In this document: in pieces, positions 26,883 to 36,120 of the stretch
Layout of the letters: every line of letters begins with the position of its first letter
How positions within the stretch are numbered: position 1 is the stretch's first letter
Assembly: GCA_945871105.1 (NCBI GenBank)
Contig: CAMBUO010000008.1
Coordinates: 1 to 52,795, forward strand
Direction of reading: 5' to 3'
DNA from: an uncultured Clostridia bacterium
GTDB taxonomy: Bacteria > Bacillota_I > Bacilli_A > RF39 > UBA660
DNA: 52,795 nt
Made by a program: the position numbers and the translations under genes
The notes under the pieces: model-generated
What the model saw: the letters and a program-made list of their open reading frames with translations, nothing else
The model's database searches: none
What the model was told of the DNA's origin: nothing

Positions 26883-27689
26883 ATGGAAAAAGTTATAGAT
26901 AAAATATTAGAGGGTAGTATTGATTTAGTTTTTAGGATAATACTTGCTATTTTAGTTATTGTTATTGGTTCTAAATTAATAAAAGTACTTGTTAAGAAAA
27001 TTAAAAATGGAAAATTATTTCAAAAAATTGAAAAAAGTTCCCAAACATTTATTAGTAGTTGTTTAAGTATAGTTTTAAAAATAATTATATTTATTATAGC
27101 TATTACTATTTTAGGTATTCCAACGACAACTATTGTTACTATCGTTGGATCAGCTGGACTTGCTTTAGGACTTGCTTTACAAGGTGGTCTTAGTAATATT
27201 GCTGGTGGTTTGATGATTATGATTTTTAAACCATTTAAAGTAGGAGATTTTATTGATACACATGCGGATACTGGTACGGTTAAAGAAATTAATATTTTTA
27301 ATACAGTTTTAGTAACTCCTGATAATAAAGTAGTTGTTTTACCAAATGGAACATTATCTAATTCTACAATTGTTAATTATAATACAATGAAAATTAGAAG
27401 ATTAGATTTAAATATTTCAACATCATATCAAGATGATATAACTAAAGTAAAACAAGTTTTAGAAAATATTATAAAAGAAAATGAAAATATTTTAAAAGAT
27501 AAAGATATTTTAGTTGCTTTAAATGATCAAGCAAGTGATGCTTTAGTTTATCTAGTTCAAGTTTGGGTTAAATGTGAAGATTATTTAAAAACTAAACATC
27601 AATTACTAGAAAAAATTAAAACCACGTTTGATAAAGAAGGTATTAGTATTCCTTATAAGCAATTAGATGTTCATGTTATTAATAATTAA
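26883..27689 (+). CDS. mscS: Small-conductance mechanosensitive channel, MscS family
   Basis: A 268-aa membrane channel that opens under tension to release solutes. Three membrane helices occupy residues 15-110; the pore helix is visible as GSAGLALGLALQGGLSNIAGG split by glycine/alanine packing, followed by the beta domain signature GDFIDTHADTGTVKEINIFNT and VVLPNG. GGAGG precedes the ATG. It is close to E. coli MscS in length, and has its own terminator. Confidence 0.93.
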   Translation: MEKVIDKILEGSIDLVFRIILAILVIVIGSKLIKVLVKKIKNGKLFQKIEKSSQTFISSCLSIVLKIIIFIIAITILGIPTTTIVTIVGSAGLALGLALQGGLSNIAGGLMIMIFKPFKVGDFIDTHADTGTVKEINIFNTVLVTPDNKVVVLPNGTLSNSTIVNYNTMKIRRLDLNISTSYQDDITKVKQVLENIIKENENILKDKDILVALNDQASDALVYLVQVWVKCEDYLKTKHQLLEKIKTTFDKEGISIPYKQLDVHVINN

Positions 27690-27715
27690 AGGTAGTTAAA
27701 CTATCTTTTTTATTT
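27688..27715 (+). terminator. mscS terminator
   Basis: AAAGGTAG pairs with CTATCTTT (one G-U), loop TTAAA, then T-run. Confidence 0.75.
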
Positions 27716-27784
27716 AGTTTACTTGTCAAATTATTTACAATCGATTACTTAAATGTTATACTCTTTGTGATAGGAGAAATAGAT

Positions 27785-28927
27785 ATGGGAATATTTAGTA
27801 ATATAAAAAAATTATTTAAAAAAGAAAATGAAGAAAGAGAAGAACAAAATCTTAGGAAAGATAATAATATTCAAGAAGAATTAGAAGAAGAAAAGAATAT
27901 TCAAGATAGTTTTAAGGAAGAAAAAAAAGAACAAGAAGATAATTCTCCCCCTGAAATAATTAAACAAGATAATTTAGAAGAAACGAAAGAAGAATTTCAA
28001 GAAAAAGTTAAATTATATGATAAAGGTCTTAGTAAATCAAGAGATAATTTTGTTAATAAATTAATTAATTTAAATAATAAAACAAAAAAAATAACTGATG
28101 AATATTTTGAAGAACTTGAAGATATTTTAATTATGGCGGATATTGGAGTTAATACAGTTTTATCTTTTATTGAAAGATTAAAGAAACGAGTTAAATCAGA
28201 GAACATCACTGATTTAGATTATTTAAAAGAAGTTATTGTTGATGAATTATTTATTATTTATGTTGATAATTCTATTCTAACTAATAAACTTAAGTTCAAT
28301 GAATCTGGACCAACAGTTATTTTATTTGTTGGAGTTAATGGGGTTGGAAAAACAACAACTATTGGTAAAATTGCTAGTCAGTTAAAAAATAAAGGTAAGA
28401 AAGTTTTAATGGTAGCTGGAGATACATTTAGAGCTGGTGCTATCGAGCAATTAGAAGAATGGAGTAAAAGAGTAGATTGTGCTTTTGTAAAGGGATTAGA
28501 AGGAAGTGATCCTTCAAGTGTTATCTATGATGGAATTAAAAAAGCCAAAGATGAAAAATATGATGTTATTTTAATTGATACAGCCGGACGTTTACAAAAT
28601 AAAGTTAATTTAATGAAAGAACTTGAAAAAATGAATAAAGTTATTAATTCTTTAATTGAAGGTGCCCCTCAAGAAACACTTTTAGTAATCGATGCAACTA
28701 CTGGTCAAAATGGTATAAGCCAAGCTAAATCATTTAAAGAAATAACTGATATTACCGGTATTGTTTTAACTAAATTAGATGGAACTGCTAAAGGAGGAAT
28801 CGTTTTAGCTATTAAAGAAGAATTAGATATTCCAGTTAAATATATAGGTCTTGGAGAAGGCATAAATGATTTAGAAACATTTGATATTGAAAAATATATC
28901 TATGGTCTATTTAAGGATATGATGTAA
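27785..28927 (+). CDS. ftsY: Signal recognition particle receptor FtsY
   Basis: A 380-aa SRP GTPase docking ribosome-nascent chains at the membrane. An acidic A-domain (residues 1-75, many Glu/Lys) precedes the N-domain and the G-domain: GVNGVGKTT (183-191), DTFRAGAIEQL, DTAGR, TKLDGTAKGG and GLGEGINDLETF. The start ATG 27785 lies 8 nt after AGGAG. The stop codon overlaps the next start (TAATG). A promoter-like region lies 27740-27775. Confidence 0.97.
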   Translation: MGIFSNIKKLFKKENEEREEQNLRKDNNIQEELEEEKNIQDSFKEEKKEQEDNSPPEIIKQDNLEETKEEFQEKVKLYDKGLSKSRDNFVNKLINLNNKTKKITDEYFEELEDILIMADIGVNTVLSFIERLKKRVKSENITDLDYLKEVIVDELFIIYVDNSILTNKLKFNESGPTVILFVGVNGVGKTTTIGKIASQLKNKGKKVLMVAGDTFRAGAIEQLEEWSKRVDCAFVKGLEGSDPSSVIYDGIKKAKDEKYDVILIDTAGRLQNKVNLMKELEKMNKVINSLIEGAPQETLLVIDATTGQNGISQAKSFKEITDITGIVLTKLDGTAKGGIVLAIKEELDIPVKYIGLGEGINDLETFDIEKYIYGLFKDMM

Positions 28928-29220
28928 TGGAAAAATTAGTTTATTTAAATAATCTATATGATTTATATGGAATATTATTAACTGAGAAACAACAAACTTA
29001 TTTTGAGGAATATTATTTTAATAATTTATCTTATGGAGAAATAAGTGAAAAATATAATATTAGTCGTAATGCATGTTTTAAACAATTAAAAATAATTGAA
29101 GATAAATTATTTGATTATGAAAAAAAATTAAAATTATACTATAAAAAAGAAAAAATAAATGCTATAATTAATATGATAGATGATAAGAAAATAAAAGAAA
29201 AATTAGAAAACTTATTATAG
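28927..29220 (+). CDS. ylxM: YlxM/p13-like DNA-binding protein
   Basis: A 97-aa UPF0122 protein: LYDLYGILLTEKQQTYFEEYYFNNLSYGEISEKYNISRNACF, in parts, is the sigma-70 region 4-like HTH of YlxM. In most Firmicutes ylxM lies between ftsY and ffh and can modulate SRP GTPase activity. Here it overlaps ftsY by one base, but ffh does not follow; a HerA-like gene does. Confidence 0.9.
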   Translation: MEKLVYLNNLYDLYGILLTEKQQTYFEEYYFNNLSYGEISEKYNISRNACFKQLKIIEDKLFDYEKKLKLYYKKEKINAIINMIDDKKIKEKLENLL

Positions 29221-29228
29221 GAGGATAT

Positions 29229-30983
29229 ATGTTTGAAGGGATTGTTTATATAAGTGATCATGGTGCTCATGTTAAGGTAAAAGAAGGAAGTATTAGAACT
29301 AATATGATTAATCAACATTTAGTTTTTGTTGATAATAATAGACAAATAGTATCAGAAGTTGAATATGTTCATGATAATATTATTGAAACAAGATTTATTG
29401 GGGAAATAGTTAATAATAATTTTCAAGGTGGTATTATTTCGAAACCTAGTATCAATGCTAGTATTCGTTTATTAGATGAAAATGAAATGACGATGATAAC
29501 AGGAAATAATGAATTTGGTAATATGACCATTGGTTGTAGTCCTTTTTATAATAATAAACCAGTTTATATGAGTATTAATAATTTATTTAGTAATCATTTA
29601 ACTATTTTAGGTAACTCTGGATCAGGTAAAAGTTATGGAACAACCAAATTATTACAAACTTTATTTAAAACGCCTAATTTTTATCCATATAAAGCTACTT
29701 TAATAATCTTTGATAATAATGGAGAATATATTTCTGCTTTTAATAATTTAAATCAAATAAATCCTAATTATCATTTTAAAGTTATTACAACTAGTAATAC
29801 GAATAGCTTTGAAAAATTAAGAATACCAACTTGGTTATTAAATATTGATGATTTAGCTTTACTTTTAAGACTTGAAAAAGTTAGTCAATTAACCCTTCTT
29901 GAAAGAATGATTAAATTAGCAAGAATTTTCTCTTTAAATGATGAAATTAGTTATCGTTATAAAAATCATATTTTAGCTAAAGCTATGTTATCTATTTTTT
30001 ATTCTAATAAATTACCAAATACTAAACGAAATGATATTTTTGATTTGTTTAATACTTGTACTACCAAAGAATTTAATATGGAAGCTGATGTTGAAGGAGC
30101 AGGATATACTAGAAAATTCAGAGAATGTTTTAATGTCGATAGTCAAGGAAATTTTACGGAAAGTATTTTGGTATCCAAATATATAGCTTCATTTGTTGAT
30201 CCGTCCTTAGATAATTATGAACCAACTACTTATAATAAATACAATTTAGAAGATTTAGAAAAAGCTTTAAACTTTACTTTAATAAGTGAAAATTGGTTAA
30301 ATAACGATAAAACTTATGGTGATAGTATAGCTGTTAAAGTTAAATTACATTCTTTAATCATTAGTGAAAATAGAAAATTCTTTGAATATGATAATTTTAT
30401 TGGGGTTGAACAATTTTTATCTAGTTTAGTTATTAATAATGGTCAAAAATATCAAATTTTAAATATAAATTTAGAAGATATCGATGATAGTATAGCAAAA
30501 GTAATTACAAAGATTTTTTCAAGAATAATATTTGAATACACCAAAGCTTTACAAAATAGAGCAACAATTCCTTTTAATTTAATCGTTGAAGAAGCTCATC
30601 GTTATATAAAAAGCGGGGAAGATATTGATTTAATTGGTTATAATATATTTGATCGTATTGCTAAAGAAGGTCGTAAATATGGAGTATTATTAACATTAAT
30701 TTCCCAAAGACCAGTTGAATTATCAGAAACAGTTATGTCACAATGTGCTAATTTCTTAATTTTTAAAACAACACATCCAAGAGATATAGAATATATAGGT
30801 AAAATGGTACCAAATATAACTGAAGAAATTGTTGAAAAACAAAAAGCTTTACAACCAGGTTATTGTCTATGTTTTGGATCAGCTTTTAAAGTACCTTTAA
30901 TTACCAAAGTAGATTTACCAAATCCCGTACCAGAAAGTGCTAACTGTAATGTTATAAAAACTTGGACTATTAATCAAGGATAG
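29229..30983 (+). CDS. HerA-like DUF87 ATPase
   Basis: A 584-aa FtsK/HerA superfamily ATPase. The first about 90 residues form a HAS-barrel-like domain; Walker A LGNSGSGKSYG is at about 127-137; Walker B NLIVEEAH (near 452) and the arginine-finger region SQRPVEL follow, with FIFKTTHPRD late. HerA proteins form hexameric DNA pumps, paired with NurA in archaea. No NurA or Sir2-type effector gene is adjacent; instead it precedes a degenerate ABC protein by 8 nt. AGGAGG start site. Confidence 0.82.
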   Translation: MFEGIVYISDHGAHVKVKEGSIRTNMINQHLVFVDNNRQIVSEVEYVHDNIIETRFIGEIVNNNFQGGIISKPSINASIRLLDENEMTMITGNNEFGNMTIGCSPFYNNKPVYMSINNLFSNHLTILGNSGSGKSYGTTKLLQTLFKTPNFYPYKATLIIFDNNGEYISAFNNLNQINPNYHFKVITTSNTNSFEKLRIPTWLLNIDDLALLLRLEKVSQLTLLERMIKLARIFSLNDEISYRYKNHILAKAMLSIFYSNKLPNTKRNDIFDLFNTCTTKEFNMEADVEGAGYTRKFRECFNVDSQGNFTESILVSKYIASFVDPSLDNYEPTTYNKYNLEDLEKALNFTLISENWLNNDKTYGDSIAVKVKLHSLIISENRKFFEYDNFIGVEQFLSSLVINNGQKYQILNINLEDIDDSIAKVITKIFSRIIFEYTKALQNRATIPFNLIVEEAHRYIKSGEDIDLIGYNIFDRIAKEGRKYGVLLTLISQRPVELSETVMSQCANFLIFKTTHPRDIEYIGKMVPNITEEIVEKQKALQPGYCLCFGSAFKVPLITKVDLPNPVPESANCNVIKTWTINQG

Positions 30984-30991
30984 GTGATATT

Positions 30992-32677
30992 TTGACAAAA
31001 GAAGAAAATAGAAAGGTTTTATTAAAAAATAAAAGATGGTTCTTATTTAAATTTCTTGCAAGTTTATTTATAAGAACTTTTCTTTTAATTATACCTCTTT
31101 ATTATAGTTATTTAATTGATGAATTAACGAAAGGTAATTATAATGCTGCTTATCAAATGTTAATTATGTTTTTTGTCTTTACAATTCTTTATCGAATAAC
31201 AGAAGTAATTAATCAAATAAGTTATTATAAATTATATTCTAATTTATATAAAACTTATTTAGATTTAGGATTTTCTAAAACTTGTAATAATTCTTTATAT
31301 AGTTTATCAAGATTTAGTTTATCAGAGTATAGTAATATTATGAGTGAAGACTTTGAAACTTTAAGTGATTATTATACAACTTTAGTTATTCGCGTAGTTG
31401 AAATATTAGAAGCTATTTATATTATTATTTATTTCTTTACTATTAACGTTTTAATAGGTTATTTAACCTTATTAATATCTTTAATTATTCTCTTTATTCT
31501 ATTATTCTTTAATCCTAAGATAGCTAAAACTAATCAAGAAAGAAAAAATAGACATGATAAAAGAATTAGTTTATTTCAAGAATTATTATTATCAGTTAGG
31601 GAAATAAAAGGATTTAATATTTTTAATGTTGCTCATGAAAGAACTAAAAATACGGTTGATGACTATGTAAAATGGAATAATAAATTAAATATAGATAAAT
31701 ATAATTTAAAACAATTATCTTTAGGTTTAATTGATGTATTTCAGTTTATTGGTTTATTAATTGGTATTAAAATGATTATAAGTGGTAATATGACTATCGG
31801 GGTTTTAACAATTATTTATAGTTATTATACTAAATTAAGTAATTTATTTTTATCAATTATTACTTTATTTGAAAGTAGAATCAATGTAAAAGTAGCAAGA
31901 ATTAGAATTCATAAGTTATTTCAATATGCAATGGTTAATTATACTAATGAAGTAGTAAAAGCAGATATTAAAGGTAAGATTACTTTTCAAAATGTTTTAT
32001 ATGGTAATAAACAAGATCCTATTTTAAATGATGTTTCTTTTGTTATTAAACCCAATACTTTTAATATTATAACTGGTTTATCAGGATCAGGAAAAACAGG
32101 AATACTTGATTTATTACTTCGTTATAATAGACAACATCAAGGAACTATTTTAATAGATGAAGAAAATATTAGTAATATTTCAAGTGATAAACTTAGTAAG
32201 ATAGTTAGTGCTGTTCGAAAAAATCCAACTTTTTTTAATATAAGTATTAAAGATAATTTAAGTATCTTTGATTCTAACTTTGAAAATATTATATATTTTT
32301 GTAAATTATTTGGTATTCATGATTATATAATGGGTCTTGAAAATGGATACGATACAATTCTTTTAAATGATGCAACGAATATTAATAGTGATGTTAAATA
32401 TGTATTAGCAATTATTCGAGTATTTTTGAAAAAAACTAAGATTATGTTATTCGATGAGGTATTTGATTATTTAAGTAAAGATATAAGTACTAATATTTTA
32501 GACTTTTTAAAAAATTTAAAAAATGAAAATACTATTATTGTTATTACGAAAAATAAAAATATTCTTAAAGATGAAGTAGTTAATCAAATAATATTATTAG
32601 ATAATAATAAAGTAATAGGTATAGGTTTATATGACGATTTAAAAGATGATAATAAAAAAATATTTAATAATATGTAA
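30992..32677 (+). CDS. ABC half-transporter with degenerate nucleotide-binding domain
   Basis: A 561-aa exporter-type protein: five to six membrane helices in residues 15-300, then an ATPase domain. Walker A GLSGSGKTG (about 361) and Walker B KIMLFDE (about 483) are intact, but the segment before Walker B reads NINSDVKYVLAIIRVFL where active proteins have LSGGQ, and the H-loop histidine is replaced (VITKNKN). It probably needs an active partner or has a non-transport role. It starts with TTG after GGTGATATT and is coupled to the HerA-like gene. Confidence 0.8.
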   Translation: MTKEENRKVLLKNKRWFLFKFLASLFIRTFLLIIPLYYSYLIDELTKGNYNAAYQMLIMFFVFTILYRITEVINQISYYKLYSNLYKTYLDLGFSKTCNNSLYSLSRFSLSEYSNIMSEDFETLSDYYTTLVIRVVEILEAIYIIIYFFTINVLIGYLTLLISLIILFILLFFNPKIAKTNQERKNRHDKRISLFQELLLSVREIKGFNIFNVAHERTKNTVDDYVKWNNKLNIDKYNLKQLSLGLIDVFQFIGLLIGIKMIISGNMTIGVLTIIYSYYTKLSNLFLSIITLFESRINVKVARIRIHKLFQYAMVNYTNEVVKADIKGKITFQNVLYGNKQDPILNDVSFVIKPNTFNIITGLSGSGKTGILDLLLRYNRQHQGTILIDEENISNISSDKLSKIVSAVRKNPTFFNISIKDNLSIFDSNFENIIYFCKLFGIHDYIMGLENGYDTILLNDATNINSDVKYVLAIIRVFLKKTKIMLFDEVFDYLSKDISTNILDFLKNLKNENTIIVITKNKNILKDEVVNQIILLDNNKVIGIGLYDDLKDDNKKIFNNM

Positions 32678-32763
32678 CAAATGTTTGAAGTGAAATACCA
32701 CAAATGTTTGAAGTGAAACACCACAAATGTTTGAAGTAAAAAACCACAAATGTTTGAAATGAA
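32677..32763 (+). repeat. Four 23-nt tandem repeats upstream of an ATPase gene
   Basis: Copies start at 32677, 32700, 32723 and 32746 with consensus ACAAATGTTTGAAGTGAAA then NACC; the fourth is diverged and runs into the -35 box (32765). The period is exactly 23 and no frame stays open, so it is not coding. Placement suggests an operator array, or a repeat RNA. Confidence 0.85.
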
Positions 32764-32764
32764 C

Positions 32765-32793
32765 TTGATTATTTCTTTATATTAGTATATAAT
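32765..32793 (+). promoter_or_regulatory. Promoter of the AAA/DUF4143 gene
   Basis: TTGATT (32765-32770), 17 nt, TATAAT (32788-32793). Expected transcription start is near 32800, which makes the in-frame ATG at 32800 unusable and supports the start at 32815. Confidence 0.75.
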
Positions 32794-32814
32794 TTATAGA
32801 TGAAAGGATTTACT

Positions 32815-34083
32815 ATGAAATATATAAATAGAATTGTTGACGATGAAATAAATAATAAATTAAATATAACTGGTGCATTATTAATAAGAGGACCAAAATG
32901 GTGTGGAAAAACGACAAGTGCTAAGAGGGTTGCTAAAAGTATTTTGGAAATGCAAAATCCAGATTTACAAGATAATTATTTAGAATTAGCTAATGTAAAA
33001 CCTTCTTTATTACTTAAAGGTGATAAGCCAAGATTAATTGACGAATGGCAATTAGCACCAAAGCTTTGGAATGCTGTTAGATATTCGGTTGATAATATAA
33101 ATTTACCTGGTCAGTATATTTTAACTGGATCATCTACTCCTGTTGAAGATGACACTTTGCATAGTGGTGTAGGGAGATTTTCTTTTATTAATATGAAATC
33201 TATGACACTATATGAATCAGGCGATTCAAATGGTAAGATATCTTTAAAGGATATTTTAGATGGTAAAAGAGATATTGATGGAATTAAAACAGATTTAACA
33301 TACGAAAGAATAGCTTATTTAGTTTGTCGAGGAGGATGGCCTAGTTCTTTAAATTTAAATGAAAATATGGCTTTAGAAATTTCTAAAAATTATATTGATG
33401 TCTTGGTTGAATCAGATATTTCTAAAATTGATGGTGTTAAAAGAGATCCAGCACTAGCTAGAACTATATTAAAAGCATATGCAAGACAGGTCTCAACAAT
33501 AGATTCTGATCAATCATTATTTGATGATGTTAAGAATAATTATGCATTTATTTCTGATAAAACAATAATTGAATATTTAAAAATTTTAAAAAGACTTTAT
33601 ATAATTGAGGAGATTGAAGCATGGAATCCTAATATAAGATCTAAAACAGCAATTAGAACCTCACCTAAAAAGAGTATGATTGATCCTAGTCTAGCAACAA
33701 GTGTTTTAGGTGTTAGTCCTCAAGAACTAATATATGATGTAAGAACTTTTGGTTTATTATTTGAAAATTTAGTATCAAGAGATTTAAGTGTTTATGCTAG
33801 AAGTATAGGGGGAACTTTGAATCATTATCGTGACAGATATGGATTAGAATGCGATAATGTTGTTCATTTTTCAAATGGTAAATATGCCTTGATAGAAGTT
33901 AAACTAGGGGGAAATAAAATTCAAGAAGCAGAAGAACATTTGAATCATTTAGAAACTTTAATTAAAGAAAGTAATACTAAAATTCCTGAGCCATCGTTTA
34001 AAATGATTATAACAGGAACAGATATGGCTTATACAACCGAAACTGGTGTTTTAGTAGTTCCAATAGGTTGTTTAAAAAATTAA
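32815..34083 (+). CDS. ATP-binding protein, AAA_14/DUF4143 family
   Basis: A 422-aa protein of the common prokaryotic AAA-DUF4143 family. Walker A RGPKWCGKTTSA is at about 25-36, Walker B-like PRLIDEWQLAP follows, then sensor TGSSTP, and a C-terminal restriction-nuclease-like part (LFENLVSRDLSVYA, then YALIEVKLGG with an E-x-K pattern). The family is frequent in accessory DNA and its function is unproven, with a possible toxin or mobile-element link. I start at ATG 32815, after AAAGGA. The codon usage is less A/T-biased than its neighbours, hinting at transfer. Confidence 0.85.
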   Translation: MKYINRIVDDEINNKLNITGALLIRGPKWCGKTTSAKRVAKSILEMQNPDLQDNYLELANVKPSLLLKGDKPRLIDEWQLAPKLWNAVRYSVDNINLPGQYILTGSSTPVEDDTLHSGVGRFSFINMKSMTLYESGDSNGKISLKDILDGKRDIDGIKTDLTYERIAYLVCRGGWPSSLNLNENMALEISKNYIDVLVESDISKIDGVKRDPALARTILKAYARQVSTIDSDQSLFDDVKNNYAFISDKTIIEYLKILKRLYIIEEIEAWNPNIRSKTAIRTSPKKSMIDPSLATSVLGVSPQELIYDVRTFGLLFENLVSRDLSVYARSIGGTLNHYRDRYGLECDNVVHFSNGKYALIEVKLGGNKIQEAEEHLNHLETLIKESNTKIPEPSFKMIITGTDMAYTTETGVLVVPIGCLKN

Positions 34084-34090
34084 AAAAAAC

Positions 34091-34119
34091 TTGCTAATAT
34101 TGAAAATATTTGATATTCT
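34091..34119 (+). promoter_or_regulatory. Promoter of the TasA-like/pilin-like pair
   Basis: TTGCTA (34091-34096), 17 nt, TATTCT (34114-34119) with TGA ahead (extended -10). Confidence 0.6.
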
Positions 34120-34145
34120 ATTATTGAATAATAGGAGATGATGTT

Positions 34146-34688
34146 ATGGAAGAAAATAACAATAATAAAAAAAGAATTATCTTTTTAGTTTTAACATTAA
34201 TCATGTGTTTAGGTTTAACTTTAGGTGCTATTTATTTTATGTATACTAAAAAAGATACTAGAACTAATAATATTGAATCTGGTTTAATTTCTATTGATTT
34301 TATAGAGGGATCAGGAAAAATTAATTTAGTTAATACTTTACCAGTTATTGATGAAGTAGGTTTAGGAAATGCTCCTTATGAATTTACAGTTACTAACACT
34401 AGTAGTGTACCTATTAATGCTAAAATACAATTAGATATAGCTCCTTCAACAACTATTCCTTTAGGGGCAGTTCGTTATGCTTTTTATGTAAATGATGAAT
34501 TATTAACAAAAAGCAATTTAGGATCTTTAGTAGATAATACTTTATATACTTATCCTAATATGGCTGTCAATGAAACAGCTAATTGTAAATTAGTTTTCTG
34601 GGTAGACTATTATTATACAGAAAGTGCTAAAACATTTTTAGCTAAAGTTAAAGTAACTGGAGAAAGTATTGATATAATTGTTGAATAG
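34146..34688 (+). CDS. TasA/camelysin-like exported protein
   Basis: A 180-aa protein with a lysine-rich start, one membrane or signal segment (about 10-31), then SGLISIDFIEGSGKINL and a beta-rich domain (APYEFTVTNTSSVPINAKIQL in two parts) resembling TasA/CalY-type matrix proteins. AGGAG precedes the ATG. It is followed after 7 nt by a pilin-like protein, suggesting a joint surface structure. It has no signal peptidase beside it; the SipW at 10074 could serve. Family tentative. Confidence 0.6.
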   Translation: MEENNNNKKRIIFLVLTLIMCLGLTLGAIYFMYTKKDTRTNNIESGLISIDFIEGSGKINLVNTLPVIDEVGLGNAPYEFTVTNTSSVPINAKIQLDIAPSTTIPLGAVRYAFYVNDELLTKSNLGSLVDNTLYTYPNMAVNETANCKLVFWVDYYYTESAKTFLAKVKVTGESIDIIVE

Positions 34689-34695
34689 AGGATTT

Positions 34696-35166
34696 ATGAA
34701 TAAAAAAGCTTTTACAACGGTTGAAATGATTTTAACTATTCTTTTAGTAGTTGTTATTATGGCAACTATTACCAGTGTAACTTTAGTTTATCGAGATAAA
34801 TCCGAATATGAAGAAAGTGTTACCGAAATAGAAAATTATAAAAACACTTTAACAAAGATTATCTATGATGATATTTTAGATGAAACTAATCCTGTAACAA
34901 GTATAATAGAAAATGGTAATACTTACACTTTAGTAAGAGCAACTAATCCTATAACTTTAGAAATTATTAATGATCCAAGTAATAATAAAATAGGAATAAA
35001 ATATGATTCTGTTAATTATCTTGTTCCTGGATGTGATAAAGGTTTAGTTAGCTTTGAAGGAGTAGATTTAACTAATACGAGTGGTATTTATAATATGAAT
35101 ATAAATTTTTCATCTCGTAAATATGAAAAAATGTTAACCATTCATTTTATTATTTTAAATACTTAA
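34696..35166 (+). CDS. Type IV pilin-like prepilin
   Basis: A 156-aa protein beginning MNKKAFTTVEMILTILLVVV: a short basic leader, then F-T-T-V-E with Glu at +5 and a long hydrophobic helix, the class III signal processed by prepilin peptidase (here after Ala rather than Gly). The globular part has paired-strand features and one cysteine. The start is ATG 34696 with GAGGA upstream. No assembly ATPase or prepilin peptidase is in the window. It overlaps the convergent ylbJ by 12 nt. Confidence 0.78.
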   Translation: MNKKAFTTVEMILTILLVVVIMATITSVTLVYRDKSEYEESVTEIENYKNTLTKIIYDDILDETNPVTSIIENGNTYTLVRATNPITLEIINDPSNNKIGIKYDSVNYLVPGCDKGLVSFEGVDLTNTSGIYNMNINFSSRKYEKMLTIHFIILNT

Positions 35167-36081
35167 AACTAAATAAACCAAACTAAAACTAATTAATCCA
35201 TGAAATATTCTAGCTAATAAATAGTTAGAATATTTTAAATTATAATCTTTTAAAATACTAAATACTTGCATATGAATACTAATACCTCCAAATGATAAAA
35301 AGAAAGTAATAATCGATGCTTTTAAAATAATATTAATATTACTACTAGCAATATAATAAATTCCCTGAGTCATTTCTAGTAATCCACAGATAATATTTAA
35401 AATAAAAGAATTAATTTTTAAATTAGTTTTTAAAATACTAGTAATTAACATGAAAAAAGTAATAATACCAAATAATAGTAATAATATTTTAATTGTTTTA
35501 TAAATAGAATTAGTTAAACAATTAACAAATGATTCTTTATCTTTTTTTAAAATAATAATACTTTCTAAATTAACATAATAATTACGATAAAAGAAACCAA
35601 TAATTATATTAGTTATATAATGCATAACTAAAATTAATAAACCAATTTTCTTATTATGTAAAAAGTTAATACCTATACTTTCTATTATAAATAAAGGATT
35701 AGAAAAATGAGTAAATGTTAATAACTTATTAGCTTCTTTTATATTTATAGTTTTATTATCTAACATCATTTTAATATATTTACTATTACTAGGAAATCCA
35801 CTTATAATTGATAAAAGAAATATAAAACTAGTTTCTTTTTTCATTTTAAATACTTTTTCCATGAATTTACCAAATAATTTACTTAGATAATAAAAACCAT
35901 TATAATTAGCTAATAAATCTGTAATAATATAAATAGGAAATAAAGTAGGAACAATGTTATAAAACCAGATATAACTACTTTGATAAATAGTATTAATAAT
36001 AATACTAGAATGATTAAATATTTCTAATAAAAAGAAAAGAATAAGTAAACAAATTAATAAATTATTATATTTTTTATTCAT
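35155..36081 (-). CDS. ylbJ: Sporulation integral membrane protein YlbJ-like
   Basis: A 308-aa polytopic protein (about eight helices). The stretches NIVPTLFPIYIITDLL, SIISGFPSNSKYIK and LLTFTHFSNPLFII follow YlbJ, a nucleoside-recognition-domain membrane protein needed for full spore resistance in Bacillus. AAGGA precedes the ATG. It is divergent from ylbL, its neighbour in Bacillus too, which supports the call. Confidence 0.85.
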   Translation of the reverse strand: MNKKYNNLLICLLILFFLLEIFNHSSIIINTIYQSSYIWFYNIVPTLFPIYIITDLLANYNGFYYLSKLFGKFMEKVFKMKKETSFIFLLSIISGFPSNSKYIKMMLDNKTINIKEANKLLTFTHFSNPLFIIESIGINFLHNKKIGLLILVMHYITNIIIGFFYRNYYVNLESIIILKKDKESFVNCLTNSIYKTIKILLLLFGIITFFMLITSILKTNLKINSFILNIICGLLEMTQGIYYIASSNINIILKASIITFFLSFGGISIHMQVFSILKDYNLKYSNYLLARIFHGLISFSLVYLVLSI

Positions 36082-36120
36082 AAAAATCCTTGTTTTTGTT
36101 ATAATTAAGTAGGTGATAAT

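Noticed and set aside
32677-32763. CRISPR array at the 23-nt repeats
   Set aside because: Direct tandem repeats with no spacers between them.
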